Shown: positions 1-8,233 of the stretch, in pieces
Numbering within the stretch: position 1 is the stretch's first letter
Layout: the number at the start of each line of letters is the position of its first letter
Source: Flavobacteriaceae bacterium
Lineage (GTDB): Bacteria; Bacteroidota; Bacteroidia; Flavobacteriales; Flavobacteriaceae
Reading direction: 5' to 3'
NCBI GenBank assembly: GCA_028281065.1
Contig: JANQKN010000158.1
Span: 1 to 37,490 of the forward strand
Length of the DNA stretch: 37,490 nt
The notes under the pieces: model-generated
Seen by the model: the letters and a program-made list of their open reading frames with translations, nothing else
What the model was told of the DNA's origin: nothing
The model's database searches: none
Translations under genes and position numbers: made by a program

Positions 1-1
1 T

Positions 2-604
2 CAGCTTTTGAATGGAAAGTATTCTCCCTTAGAGCTTGTAAAGTATGGAATGTTGGGAGAGGAAGTGGCTTGCGGAGCACAAATAGCCGATAATGTTTCG
101 GCATCGCTTTACGGAGGATTTGTATTGATACGCAGCTACGATCCTTTGGAAATTGTATCGATTCCAACACCTAAAGATTTGTACGTAACGATCCTTCATC
201 CACAAATCGAGTTAAAAACCGAAGATGGACGAAGTGTTTTGCCTAAAAAGGTTCCCTTAAAGGACGCCGTACGGCAATGGTCCAATGTGGGTGGGTTAAT
301 TAGCGGATTGCATACCAGTGATTACGGATTGATAGGTCGATCGCTAGAGGATATTATCGTAGAACCTGCCCGTAAGTTGTTTATTCCGCATTTCGATGCC
401 GTGAAGGAACAGGCTATTGCCAGTGGTGCTGTAGGAGCTGGGATATCGGGGTCGGGGCCTTCCATTTTTGCACTATCTAAAGGAAAGGAACAAGCCCAAA
501 AAACCGCTCATTTTATGGATGAGGTATATAAGGACAAAGGAATTGAGTATAACATATACGTTTCCAAAATTGGAGACCAAGGAACCAGAATCATAGAACC
601 ATGA
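2..604 (+). CDS. thrB: Homoserine kinase, 5'-truncated by window edge
   Basis: Homoserine kinase phosphorylates L-homoserine to O-phosphohomoserine in the cytoplasm, the step before threonine synthase. The frame is open to the left edge, so roughly the first third of a normal protein of about 300 residues is missing; the first in-frame TTG at 8 is not a real start. What remains carries GHMP-kinase features: a segment ADNVSASLYGGFVLIRS typical of ThrB, and near the C-terminus the glycine-rich GHMP motif 3, GAVGAGISGSGPSIFAL. The stop TGA overlaps the thrC start (ATGA at 601-604), so the two are translationally coupled. An aspartokinase/homoserine dehydrogenase gene probably lies to the left, but that is inference from the usual thrABC order and is not visible here. 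Confidence 0.93.
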   Translation, partial: QLLNGKYSPLELVKYGMLGEEVACGAQIADNVSASLYGGFVLIRSYDPLEIVSIPTPKDLYVTILHPQIELKTEDGRSVLPKKVPLKDAVRQWSNVGGLISGLHTSDYGLIGRSLEDIIVEPARKLFIPHFDAVKEQAIASGAVGAGISGSGPSIFALSKGKEQAQKTAHFMDEVYKDKGIEYNIYVSKIGDQGTRIIEP

Positions 605-1902
605 TGTATCACAGTTTAAATAATAATGCGCCACAAGTCAGTTTTCGAGAAGCCGTGGTAAACGGATTGGCACCTGATAAGGGGTTGTATTTTCCTTTGG
701 AAATAAAACAACTGCCCGATTCTTTCTTTGAAAAGATAAAAGACTTGGATCATACCACCATCGCTTTTGAAGCTATTAAACAGTTTGTTGGTGATGACAT
801 CCCTGAAACTGATTTAAAAGAGATTGTCCGCGAAGTGTTGTCTTTCGATTTTCCTTTGGTAGAAGTTGAAGATGGAATCCATGCCTTGGAACTCTATCAT
901 GGCCCCACCTTGGCATTTAAGGATATTGGGGCACGTTTTATGGCGCGATGCTTGGGTTATTTTAACCGAAATAAAGAAACCCAAGAAAAGGTAACCGTTT
1001 TGGTGGCTACTTCTGGAGATACGGGAGGAGCCGTGGCCAATGGGTTTTACAATGTGAATGGTGTAGAAGTGGTGATCCTTTATCCCAGCGGAAAGGTGAG
1101 CGATATTCAGGAAAAGCAATTGACCACTTTAGGCAAAAACATTTCAGCTATCGAGGTGGATGGAACTTTCGATGATTGCCAAGCCATGGTTAAAAAAGCT
1201 TTTTTGGATGGGGATTTTGAAGGCAAACGAACCCTCACTTCGGCCAATTCCATCAATGTTGCGCGATGGTTGCCACAGATGTTCTACTATTTCTTTGCCT
1301 ATAGAGCATTGAAAACACAAGGTAAGCAGGTGATTTTTTCGGTACCCAGTGGAAATTTTGGAAATATCTGTGCTGGAATGATGGCGCAAAAGTTAGGGCT
1401 TCCCATACATCATTTCGTAACAGGGACTAATGCCAATAAGATTGTTCCCGATTACTTGAAAACAGGTGATTATGTTCCCCAGCCTTCAGTCGCAACCATT
1501 TCGAACGCTATGGATGTAGGGGCTCCCAGTAATTTTATCCGAATTCAGAAAATATATAACAACGATCTCGCTGAATTGCGATCCCAACTTTCAGGCTATA
1601 GTTATTCTGATCACGAAACCCGCGAGGGCATGCAATACCTTTTTAAACATTATGAGTACATAGCCGACCCTCATGGAGCCATTGGGTATTTGGCATTAAA
1701 GGAATACTTGAAAGATGACCCTAAAGTCACGGGGGTATTTCTGGAAACAGCCCATCCTGTAAAATTTTTGGACGTGATTCCCGAAAACATCGTAGCACAT
1801 ATTCAATTACCTGAAGCTATTAAGGCCTTGTTGCATAAAGAAAAAAAGGCCGAGAAAATCTCGACCTATCAACAATTAAAAAACAGTTTGCTAGCTGACT
1901 AA
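601..1902 (+). CDS. thrC: Threonine synthase
   Basis: PLP enzyme converting O-phosphohomoserine to L-threonine. The 433-residue length fits the family. The N-terminus (SFREAVVNGLAPDKGLYFP) is the threonine synthase N-terminal domain, the Schiff-base lysine is K107 in GPTLAFKDIG, and ATSGDTGGAVANGF is the phosphate-binding loop. Two ATGs are adjacent (601 and 604); the first overlaps the thrB stop, the second gives a protein one residue shorter and cannot be excluded. Between the stop and the convergent leuB stop there are only 28 bases and no plus-strand terminator that I can see. The last 20 codons contain the minus-strand terminator of the leucine operon, so this end of the gene serves two purposes. 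Confidence 0.96.
   Translation: MMYHSLNNNAPQVSFREAVVNGLAPDKGLYFPLEIKQLPDSFFEKIKDLDHTTIAFEAIKQFVGDDIPETDLKEIVREVLSFDFPLVEVEDGIHALELYHGPTLAFKDIGARFMARCLGYFNRNKETQEKVTVLVATSGDTGGAVANGFYNVNGVEVVILYPSGKVSDIQEKQLTTLGKNISAIEVDGTFDDCQAMVKKAFLDGDFEGKRTLTSANSINVARWLPQMFYYFFAYRALKTQGKQVIFSVPSGNFGNICAGMMAQKLGLPIHHFVTGTNANKIVPDYLKTGDYVPQPSVATISNAMDVGAPSNFIRIQKIYNNDLAELRSQLSGYSYSDHETREGMQYLFKHYEYIADPHGAIGYLALKEYLKDDPKVTGVFLETAHPVKFLDVIPENIVAHIQLPEAIKALLHKEKKAEKISTYQQLKNSLLAD
1841..1866 (-). terminator. Intrinsic terminator of leu operon inside thrC
   Basis: Read on the minus strand this is GGTCGAGA, loop TTT, TCTCGGCC, followed at once by seven T. The stem is eight pairs including one U-G wobble. On the plus strand the same position is a C-A mismatch and there is no T run, so the structure is directional and belongs to the leftward leuACDB transcript. 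It sits about 65 bases past the leuB stop, inside the coding sequence of the convergent thrC gene. Confidence 0.75.
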
Positions 1903-1930
1903 CTAAACTTAACTATCTATTGAATCTAAA

Positions 1931-3049
1931 CTAAATTATTGTGGATTGTCCTAGGTGAATGTTGGTATAGTTGAGATTGGAGTCTTCAGGATTCAATATA
2001 AAATCCTCGATAAAGTCACCAACACGCTCCGTTGTGATGTTTACATTTTCTGGGTTGAGATCGGGTGTTGTTATATCCAGCTCCAACGCTTTTTCTACAG
2101 CTTCGGTAATCAGGTTTGCTTCTTCATGCAATCCAAAGTGCTCCAACAGCATCCCAGCACTTAAAATAGAAGCAATTGGGTTGGCAATTCCTTTACCAGC
2201 ACCTTGCGGGAAGGAACCGTGAATAGGCTCGAACAAACCTATATTCCCTCCTATGGAAGCCGAGGCCAATAGCCCAATGGATCCACCAATGACACTGGCT
2301 TCATCGCTAATAATGTCGCCAAACATATTTTCGGTAAGGATTACGTCGAATTGCTTCGGGTTTAGGATGAGTTGCATGGCGGCATTGTCCACAAAAAGGA
2401 AATCCAACTCCACATCGGGATACTGGGTGCCTATTTGGGTAACAACTTTTCTCCACAGGCGGGAGCTTTCCAGTACATTGGCCTTATCGACCAAAGTGAC
2501 CTTTTTCTTTCGGCTTTCGGCCGCTTTAAATGCCAAATGGGTAATGCGTTCAATTTCTTCCTGAGTATACAAACACAGATCGGAGGCTTGGGTGCCTTCT
2601 TCATTCAGTTTCTTTTCCCCAAAATAGATACCTCCCGTCAACTCCCGATAGATACTAATGTCGGTTCCTTTTATGTTTTCCACTTTAAGGGGTGATTTAT
2701 CTAGGAGAGTATCATAAGCCTTTACAGGACGTATGTTGGCAAAGAGACTCAATTCTTTCCTAAGCTTCAGTAAGCCTTGCTCAGGACGAATAGGGGCGGA
2801 GGGATCGTTGTCGTATTTGGGATCGCCTATGGCGCCAAATAAAATGGCATCGCTCGCTTTGCAAAGTGCTAGGGTTTTATCAGGTAATGGAGATCCGGTC
2901 TCATCAATGGCGATGGCTCCAACCGATGCCGATCGAAAGACAAATTCATGATCGAAAGCCACAGAAATAGCCTGCAGGGCTTTTATGGCTTCTTGGGTTA
3001 CTTCGGGGCCAATACCGTCCCCAGGCAATACAGCAATATTTATTTTCAT
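1931..3049 (-). CDS. leuB: 3-isopropylmalate dehydrogenase
   Basis: Oxidises and decarboxylates 3-isopropylmalate to 2-oxoisocaproate with NAD+, the third reaction of leucine synthesis. The 372-residue protein starts with the family signature AVLPGDGIGPEVTQEA, and carries the substrate and metal-binding region LTENMFGDIISDEASVIGGSIGLLAS and the NAD-binding stretch EPIHGSFPQGAGKGIANP. It is the last gene of leuA-leuC-leuD-leuB, starting 10 bases after leuD. Length and motifs are normal. Confidence 0.97.
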   Translation of the reverse strand: MKINIAVLPGDGIGPEVTQEAIKALQAISVAFDHEFVFRSASVGAIAIDETGSPLPDKTLALCKASDAILFGAIGDPKYDNDPSAPIRPEQGLLKLRKELSLFANIRPVKAYDTLLDKSPLKVENIKGTDISIYRELTGGIYFGEKKLNEEGTQASDLCLYTQEEIERITHLAFKAAESRKKKVTLVDKANVLESSRLWRKVVTQIGTQYPDVELDFLFVDNAAMQLILNPKQFDVILTENMFGDIISDEASVIGGSIGLLASASIGGNIGLFEPIHGSFPQGAGKGIANPIASILSAGMLLEHFGLHEEANLITEAVEKALELDITTPDLNPENVNITTERVGDFIEDFILNPEDSNLNYTNIHLGQSTII

Positions 3050-3059
3050 AAGTATATTT

Positions 3060-3644
3060 TTAAGCCGTCGTGGCTTCGAATTTTTTTATTTTTTCCAATT
3101 TGCTTAATAGATAATCGATGTCGTCGTATCCATTGAGCAAGCATGTTTTTTTATAAGGGTCTATCTCGAAGCTTTCCTTTATTTCATTTTCTATGATGAT
3201 GGTTTGGGCTTCGAGATTAATAGTAATGTTGGTTTCAGGATTTGTTTTTACGGTGTCGAAAAGGAGTTGTAAAAATTCTTCAGAAACCTGAACGGGTAGT
3301 AAACCATTGTTTAATGCATTTCCTTTAAAAATATCGGCAAAGAAGCTGGACACCACCACACGGAATCCATATCCCACTAAGGCCCAGGCGGCATGCTCCC
3401 TGCTGGAACCACAACCAAAGTTGGTCCCTGCAATAAGGATACTTCCTGAATAGGTAGGATCGTTCAACACAAAGGATACATTAGGATTTCCATCTTTTTG
3501 AAAGCGCCAATCCCTAAATACATTGTCACCAAAACCTTTCTTGTCGGTCGCCTTCAGAAATCGGGCGGGGATGATTTGGTCGGTATCCACATTTTCAATT
3601 TCCAATGGAATGGCGGTTGTTGTGAGTGTATCGAATTTTTCCAT
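3060..3644 (-). CDS. leuD: 3-isopropylmalate dehydratase, small subunit
   Basis: Small (swivel-domain) subunit of isopropylmalate isomerase; it pairs with LeuC to convert 2- to 3-isopropylmalate. The 194 residues match the usual length. Seen: [14 protein letters not shown] near the N-terminus and the signature [19 protein letters not shown] around residues 75-93, which closes over the active site. The start codon shares one base with the leuC stop (TGATG), pointing to translational coupling and equal subunit amounts. Confidence 0.97.
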   Translation of the reverse strand: MEKFDTLTTTAIPLEIENVDTDQIIPARFLKATDKKGFGDNVFRDWRFQKDGNPNVSFVLNDPTYSGSILIAGTNFGCGSSREHAAWALVGYGFRVVVSSFFADIFKGNALNNGLLPVQVSEEFLQLLFDTVKTNPETNITINLEAQTIIIENEIKESFEIDPYKKTCLLNGYDDIDYLLSKLEKIKKFEATTA

Positions 3645-5026
3645 CAGTTTAGGTGTTTGGTAATGTCAACAATCCTTCCTTCAATGGCAGTAGCAGCAGC
3701 TACCAATGGACTGGCCAAAAGGGTTCGGGACCCTTGTCCTTGTCGTCCTTCAAAATTTCTATTGGAAGTAGAAACACAATATTCCCCTTCAGGGATCTTA
3801 TCATCGTTCATGGCCAAACAGGCAGAACAACCGGGTTGTCGTAGACGGAACCCAGCTTCTTCAAAAATATCCCGAAGACCTTCATCGATAATTTGTGCTT
3901 CTACTTGTTTGCTTCCAGGCACTAGCCAAGCGGTTACATTTTCAGCTTTTTGCTTGCCTTTTACAAAAGAGGCTGCCACCCGAAAATCCTCGATTCGGGA
4001 GTTGGTACAGCTTCCAATGAACACGTAGTTAATGGGGGTGTCCAACAATCGTCCTCCAGCTTCAAACCCCATATACGCCAAGGATTTCTGAAAAGAAGTA
4101 TCCTCCTGTTGTGGGATATGCCCGTTAACCTTAATCCCCATCCCCGGATTGGTTCCGTAGGTGATCATGGGGTTGATATCGGCAGCATCGAATGTATATT
4201 CCTTATCGAAGACCGCACCTTCATCTGTTGGAAGGGTTTTCCAATAGGCAACTTTGGTGTCAAAATCAGACCCTTTTGGAGCAAACTTTCTCCCTTTTAC
4301 ATAATTGAAGGTAGTTTCATCCGGAGCAATCATTCCGCCACGGGCACCCATTTCAATACTCATGTTGCAGACTGTCATACGTCCTTCCATGCTCATGTTT
4401 TCAAAAACCTCACCCGCATATTCGCAGAAATAACCGGTTCCAGCATTGGTTCCTATTTGCGATATAATGTACAGGATGACATCTTTGGGAAGTACCCCTT
4501 TTTTCAAGGAACCGTTAACGGTAACCCGCATCTTTTTTGGTTTTTTTAGTAGTAAGCATTGACTAGCAAAAACCTGGGCTACTTGGCTGGTCCCAATACC
4601 AAAGGCAATACTGCCAAAAGCTCCATGTGTGGAGGTATGGCTATCGCCGCAAACCAGAGTCATCCCAGGTTGTGTAATGCCCAATTCGGGAGCCATGACG
4701 TGCACGATCCCGTTGTACTGATGTCCCAATTCATATAAAGTAATCCCGTGCTTTTCGCAGTTTTTGGAGAGTTGTTCCAATTGATGCCGCGACAGAGGGT
4801 CCTTTATGGGTTTATCTTGATCTAAGGTAGGTGTATTATGGTCGGCTGTAGCCACAATCTGGTCAGGCCGTAAAATAGGAATACCGCGTTCTTCCAACGT
4901 TTGGAAGGCCTGCGGGCTGGTTACCTCATGAATGAGGTGCTTGTCTATATACAGGATTTGGGGGCCGTTTTCGATCGCATCGACCACATGGGCATCCCAA
5001 ACCTTATCGAACAGTGTTTTTTTCAT
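3644..5026 (-). CDS. leuC: 3-isopropylmalate dehydratase, large subunit
   Basis: Large, aconitase-like subunit of isopropylmalate isomerase; holds the [4Fe-4S] cluster that does the dehydration. Cluster ligands are visible as C340 in [14 protein letters not shown] and C400/C403 in [10 protein letters not shown] (numbering from the ATG at 5026). An upstream in-frame GTG at 5053 would add nine residues, but it overlaps the leuA stop, and the ATG start giving [15 protein letters not shown] matches how LeuC proteins begin, so I chose 5026; this leaves 19 bases after leuA. The length of 460 residues is typical. It overlaps leuD by one base. Confidence 0.96.
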   Translation of the reverse strand: MKKTLFDKVWDAHVVDAIENGPQILYIDKHLIHEVTSPQAFQTLEERGIPILRPDQIVATADHNTPTLDQDKPIKDPLSRHQLEQLSKNCEKHGITLYELGHQYNGIVHVMAPELGITQPGMTLVCGDSHTSTHGAFGSIAFGIGTSQVAQVFASQCLLLKKPKKMRVTVNGSLKKGVLPKDVILYIISQIGTNAGTGYFCEYAGEVFENMSMEGRMTVCNMSIEMGARGGMIAPDETTFNYVKGRKFAPKGSDFDTKVAYWKTLPTDEGAVFDKEYTFDAADINPMITYGTNPGMGIKVNGHIPQQEDTSFQKSLAYMGFEAGGRLLDTPINYVFIGSCTNSRIEDFRVAASFVKGKQKAENVTAWLVPGSKQVEAQIIDEGLRDIFEEAGFRLRQPGCSACLAMNDDKIPEGEYCVSTSNRNFEGRQGQGSRTLLASPLVAAATAIEGRIVDITKHLN

Positions 5027-5045
5027 AATAAATCTAGCGGTGCTT

Positions 5046-6218
5046 TTAGGCACTTATTTCATGGAAAATGTTTGAAGTTTCAATGATTTGATGGATGTCG
5101 TTGTCTGCAATCTCCTTCTTACGATCGGCAAAATTCAGGAAGTTTACATACACTTCGTCCAGTTGTAACTTGGTGAGTTCGTAACCTACTTTTCGGGCAC
5201 GATAAGCTAAGGCCGCACGGCCACTTCGTGCTGTTAGTACAATAGCAGATTCGGTAACGCCAACACTTTTAGGATCTATGATTTCATAGGTCTCACGGTT
5301 TTTAATGACTCCATCCTGATGGATGCCCGAGCTATGGGCAAAGGCGTTGGATCCTACAATGGCTTTGTTAGGTTGGGTATAAATTCCCATGTGTTTGGAA
5401 ACCATCTGGCTGGTTTCATACAAAAGCTCTGTATTTATGTGGGTATTCAACTCGAGGTAAGGGTGTTGCTTTAGGATCATGACAACTTCCTCCAATGCTG
5501 TGTTTCCAGCACGCTCCCCGATACCATTAATGGTACATTCTATTTGTCTTGCGCCATGAATGGCTCCTTCTATGGAATTGGCAGTGGCTAATCCCAAATC
5601 GTTGTGGCAGTGACAAGAAAGGATGGCTTTATCTATCCCTTTTACATTTTCTTTTAGGTACTTTATTTTGGCACCATACTCACTGGGTAAACAGTATCCC
5701 GTGGTGTCTGGAATGTTTAAAACCGTGGCACCGCCCTTAATAGCGGCTTCGCAAACCCTTGCTAGGTATTCGTTGTCGGTTCGCCCCGCATCTTCAGCAT
5801 AAAACTCCACATCTTCCACAAAGGATTTTGCGTAACTCACGGCTTTATAGGCCCTTTCTATGATTTCTTCCCTTGTGGATTTAAATTTATGTTTTATGTG
5901 TGAGTCTGAAGTGCCAATTCCTGTATGGATTCTGGGCTTTTTCGCCTTTCTCAATGCGTCGGCAGCCGTTTCTATGTCTTTGGGCACGGCTCTCGTTAAA
6001 CCACAAACGGTGGCGTTTTGTACTACTTCGGAGACGGCTTGGACACTTTTAAAATCACCCGGGCTGGAGATGGGGAAACCGGCTTCGATCACATCCACCC
6101 CCAACAAATCGAGTTGTTGTGCAATGATAACTTTTTGATCGGTATTCAATTTACAACCGGGCACTTGCTCTCCGTCTCGAAGTGTCGTATCGAAAATTTG
6201 AATTTGTTGTTGCGACAT
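5046..6218 (-). CDS. leuA: 2-isopropylmalate synthase, short form
   Basis: Condenses 2-oxoisovalerate with acetyl-CoA to give 2-isopropylmalate, the committed step of leucine synthesis. The TIM-barrel catalytic part is complete: [13 protein letters not shown] (R14, D15), metal-binding histidines H203/H205 in [18 protein letters not shown] near 231-239 and SGIHQDG. The protein is only 390 residues and stops about where the C-terminal leucine-binding dimer domain of the roughly 510-520 residue enzymes would begin, so feedback inhibition by leucine through that domain is not expected. First gene of the leu operon; 149 bases separate it from the divergent gene at 6368. I saw no clear TAnnTTTG element there. 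Citramalate or homocitrate synthase are alternatives, but the leuCDB context argues for LeuA. Confidence 0.93.
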   Translation of the reverse strand: MSQQQIQIFDTTLRDGEQVPGCKLNTDQKVIIAQQLDLLGVDVIEAGFPISSPGDFKSVQAVSEVVQNATVCGLTRAVPKDIETAADALRKAKKPRIHTGIGTSDSHIKHKFKSTREEIIERAYKAVSYAKSFVEDVEFYAEDAGRTDNEYLARVCEAAIKGGATVLNIPDTTGYCLPSEYGAKIKYLKENVKGIDKAILSCHCHNDLGLATANSIEGAIHGARQIECTINGIGERAGNTALEEVVMILKQHPYLELNTHINTELLYETSQMVSKHMGIYTQPNKAIVGSNAFAHSSGIHQDGVIKNRETYEIIDPKSVGVTESAIVLTARSGRAALAYRARKVGYELTKLQLDEVYVNFLNFADRKKEIADNDIHQIIETSNIFHEISA

Positions 6219-6367
6219 TTTTCAAGGATAATTTTCTATTTGTAGTACGAATTTATATTTTGGATTACTGAAGGCGGGATTTTTACGGTTTCAGTTTACG
6301 GTGTTAAAAACACAAATATTTTTTATAAATAACTGAAAATAAATTAGTTGCAATATATTTTTTTGCT

Positions 6368-7909
6368 ATGCCCAAAACACAAAAAGATAATTTGTTCGAT
6401 CTGGTAAAGTCCTTGTCCAAATCTGAAAAGCGGCAATTTAAATTGTATGTTGGTCGATTGGGAGTGAACGAAGATGCCAAATTTATGCAGCTTTTTCAGA
6501 TACTCGAAAAGCAAGCTTCCTATGATGAAGCCAAGATTTTAAAAAGTGGTGCCATCACCAAAAATCAGTTGTCCAACATAAAGGCACACCTATACAAGCA
6601 ATTGCTGGTAAGCCTTCGGTTAAACCCTTCGCATCAAAATGTACGTATCCAGATCAGGGAACAGTTGGATTTCGCTACCATTCTATATCATAAGGGACTG
6701 TATAATCAGAGCTTAAAGATTTTGGATCGGGCTAAGGCACTGGCATTGGCCAATGAAGAAAAGAACATTGCCTACGAGATCATTGAGCTGGAAAAGGTGA
6801 TCGAGTCACAATACATTACCCGTAGCATCAGCAATAGGGCAGACCAGTTAACGGTTGAAGCCAAAGACGTAAGCAAGCTGAATGTTTTGGCCAGTAAATT
6901 GAGTAATCTTTCGCTTCAGTTATACGGTATCTTTTTGAAGAAAGGGTATGTGAAAAACGATGAGGAATACCAGATCATTACAAAGTATTTCCATGATCGC
7001 ATGCCCAAATTCGAGATCGAGAAACTCGGTTTCCGTGAGCGTCTATGGTTAAACAAAGCGTATTTGTGGTACAGTTTCCTGATTCAGGATTTTAAATCGT
7101 GCTATAAGTATTCACTTAAATGGACGCATCTTTTTTACGAACACCCCGAAATGATTACCCTAAACCCTGTCTTTTACCTTCGGGGTATGCAGTATTTGTT
7201 GGAGGCGCTGTTTTACATTAAAGACATCGGTCGTTTTAAGGATACCCTAGAAAAAATGCAGGAAACAGTTAACAACGATTCTTTTCCCAAAAGTGAAAAT
7301 ATTGAGAGTTTGATTTTCCTACACACCTATTCGCACAAACTCAACCTCCATTTTATGGAAGGAAAGTTTGAAGAGGGATTGCCGTTAGTCAAGGAAGTAG
7401 TGCAAGGGATTAAGGTACACAAAGGAGCGATAGATGAACACCATATCATGATTCTTTACTACAAAGTGGCTTGTTTGTATTTTGGGGCAGGGCGGAACAA
7501 AATGTGTATAGAATACCTTACCAAGATCATCGATAATAAATCTTTGCAAATGCGGGAAGATCTACTATGTTTTTCACGCATACTCAATTTGGTAGCCCAT
7601 TACGAAGCAGGGGAGGATTACCATTTGGAACGCCTTATAAAAAGCACTTACAAATTCCTGATAAAGATGGAAGACCTGTATGAGGTACAGAAAGAAATGA
7701 TGCTTTTTTTAAGGAGGTTGGGTGATATTTATCCACATCAGTTAAAAAAAGAATTCCAAAAACTGTACGATAAATTAAAGGAATACGAAGACCATCCCTA
7801 CGAACGCCGAAGCTTCTTATACCTGGATATTTTATCGTGGTTGGAGAGTCACATAACGGGGAAATCCATTCCTGAAATCATTCGTGAAAAAGCAATGGTT
7901 GCAAAATAA
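6368..7909 (+). CDS. Helical repeat (TPR-like) protein of unknown function
   Basis: I do not recognise a named family. The 513-residue protein has no signal peptide or membrane segment, so it is probably cytoplasmic. It is almost entirely helical by composition, rich in Leu, Lys, Glu and Tyr, and contains degenerate pairs of helices like TPR units, for example ATILYHKGLYNQSLKILDRA (residues about 109-128) and a similar unit near residues 365-390. The N-terminus (LFDLVKSLSKSEKRQFKLYV) resembles a short conserved opening that I associate with Bacteroidota proteins of this kind. It is divergent from leuA and followed by a separate SAM-I controlled operon, so the neighbours give no firm hint. A scaffold or regulatory role is possible but unproven. 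Confidence 0.8.
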   Translation: MPKTQKDNLFDLVKSLSKSEKRQFKLYVGRLGVNEDAKFMQLFQILEKQASYDEAKILKSGAITKNQLSNIKAHLYKQLLVSLRLNPSHQNVRIQIREQLDFATILYHKGLYNQSLKILDRAKALALANEEKNIAYEIIELEKVIESQYITRSISNRADQLTVEAKDVSKLNVLASKLSNLSLQLYGIFLKKGYVKNDEEYQIITKYFHDRMPKFEIEKLGFRERLWLNKAYLWYSFLIQDFKSCYKYSLKWTHLFYEHPEMITLNPVFYLRGMQYLLEALFYIKDIGRFKDTLEKMQETVNNDSFPKSENIESLIFLHTYSHKLNLHFMEGKFEEGLPLVKEVVQGIKVHKGAIDEHHIMILYYKVACLYFGAGRNKMCIEYLTKIIDNKSLQMREDLLCFSRILNLVAHYEAGEDYHLERLIKSTYKFLIKMEDLYEVQKEMMLFLRRLGDIYPHQLKKEFQKLYDKLKEYEDHPYERRSFLYLDILSWLESHITGKSIPEIIREKAMVAK

Positions 7910-7923
7910 ATTTTCAAAAAAAT

Positions 7924-7955
7924 TTGGAGAATTAAAATTTGTGTCGCAATCTTTG
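7924..7955 (+). promoter_or_regulatory. Possible promoter upstream of first SAM-I riboswitch
   Basis: TTG at 7924-7926, 21 bases, then AATCTTTG at 7948-7955. This is one mismatch from the Bacteroidota -7 element TAnnTTTG, at a slightly long spacing. It would start transcription just before the riboswitch aptamer. A short inverted repeat, CTTTGT-acac-ACAAAG at 7951-7966, overlaps the -7 element. Confidence 0.35.
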
Positions 7956-7985
7956 TACACACAAAGTTCAAATCTTTATTGAAAT

Positions 7986-8109
7986 GTTATCAAGAAAGGT
8001 GGAGGGATTAGACCCTGTGAAGCCTTAGCAACCCTTAGCTCGTGCTGATGCCAATCAGTAGCTAAGAAGGTGCTAAATTCTACGCCAGTTTATGCTGGGG
8101 ATAGATAAC
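7986..8109 (+). promoter_or_regulatory. SAM-I (S-box) riboswitch 1
   Basis: S-adenosylmethionine-sensing leader RNA. The P1 helix is GTTATC (7986-7991) with GATAAC (8104-8109). The S-box core follows in order: CAAGAAAGGTGGAGGGA, GACCCTGTGAAGCC, TTAGCAACCC and GAAGGTGCTAAATTC. High SAM should close P1 and switch off metB, the homoserine dehydrogenase and the genes behind them. The 124-base gap to metB contains the expression platform; see the hairpin entry at 8165-8188. Confidence 0.95.
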
Positions 8110-8164
8110 GACCGACCCATTTCCTTCCGAAATGGAGGTATATTCTTAATAACATTTTTCTATT

Positions 8165-8188
8165 AAAGTACGTCGTGAGACGCATTTT
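8165..8188 (+). promoter_or_regulatory. Candidate expression platform of riboswitch 1
   Basis: A hairpin CGTC-gtga-GACG (8171-8182) extends outward through AAAGT/ATTTT with one mismatch and is followed by TTTTT at 8192-8196, which could act as a weak terminator. GTCGT in its 5' arm (8172-8176) can instead pair with ACGAC at 8108-8112, which overlaps the 3' strand of P1. That would let P1 and the hairpin rise and fall together, giving an OFF switch. A second hairpin, CCATTTC-cttcc-GAAATGG (8117-8135), lies between. The pairing scheme is inference. Confidence 0.35.
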
Positions 8189-8233
8189 GACTTTTTGGTT
8201 TAATCAATTTATTAACTCAAAAAAATTAGAAAA

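Noticed and set aside
5027-5053. GTG start for leuC nine codons upstream
   Set aside because: It overlaps the leuA stop, and the extra residues are not LeuC-like; the ATG at 5026 matches the family start.
6301-6330. GTGTT-aaa-AACAC hairpin before the gene at 6368 as a terminator or leu attenuator
   Set aside because: The stem is five pairs, the T run is displaced, no Leu-rich leader peptide is visible, and it lies far upstream of leuA in the wrong orientation.
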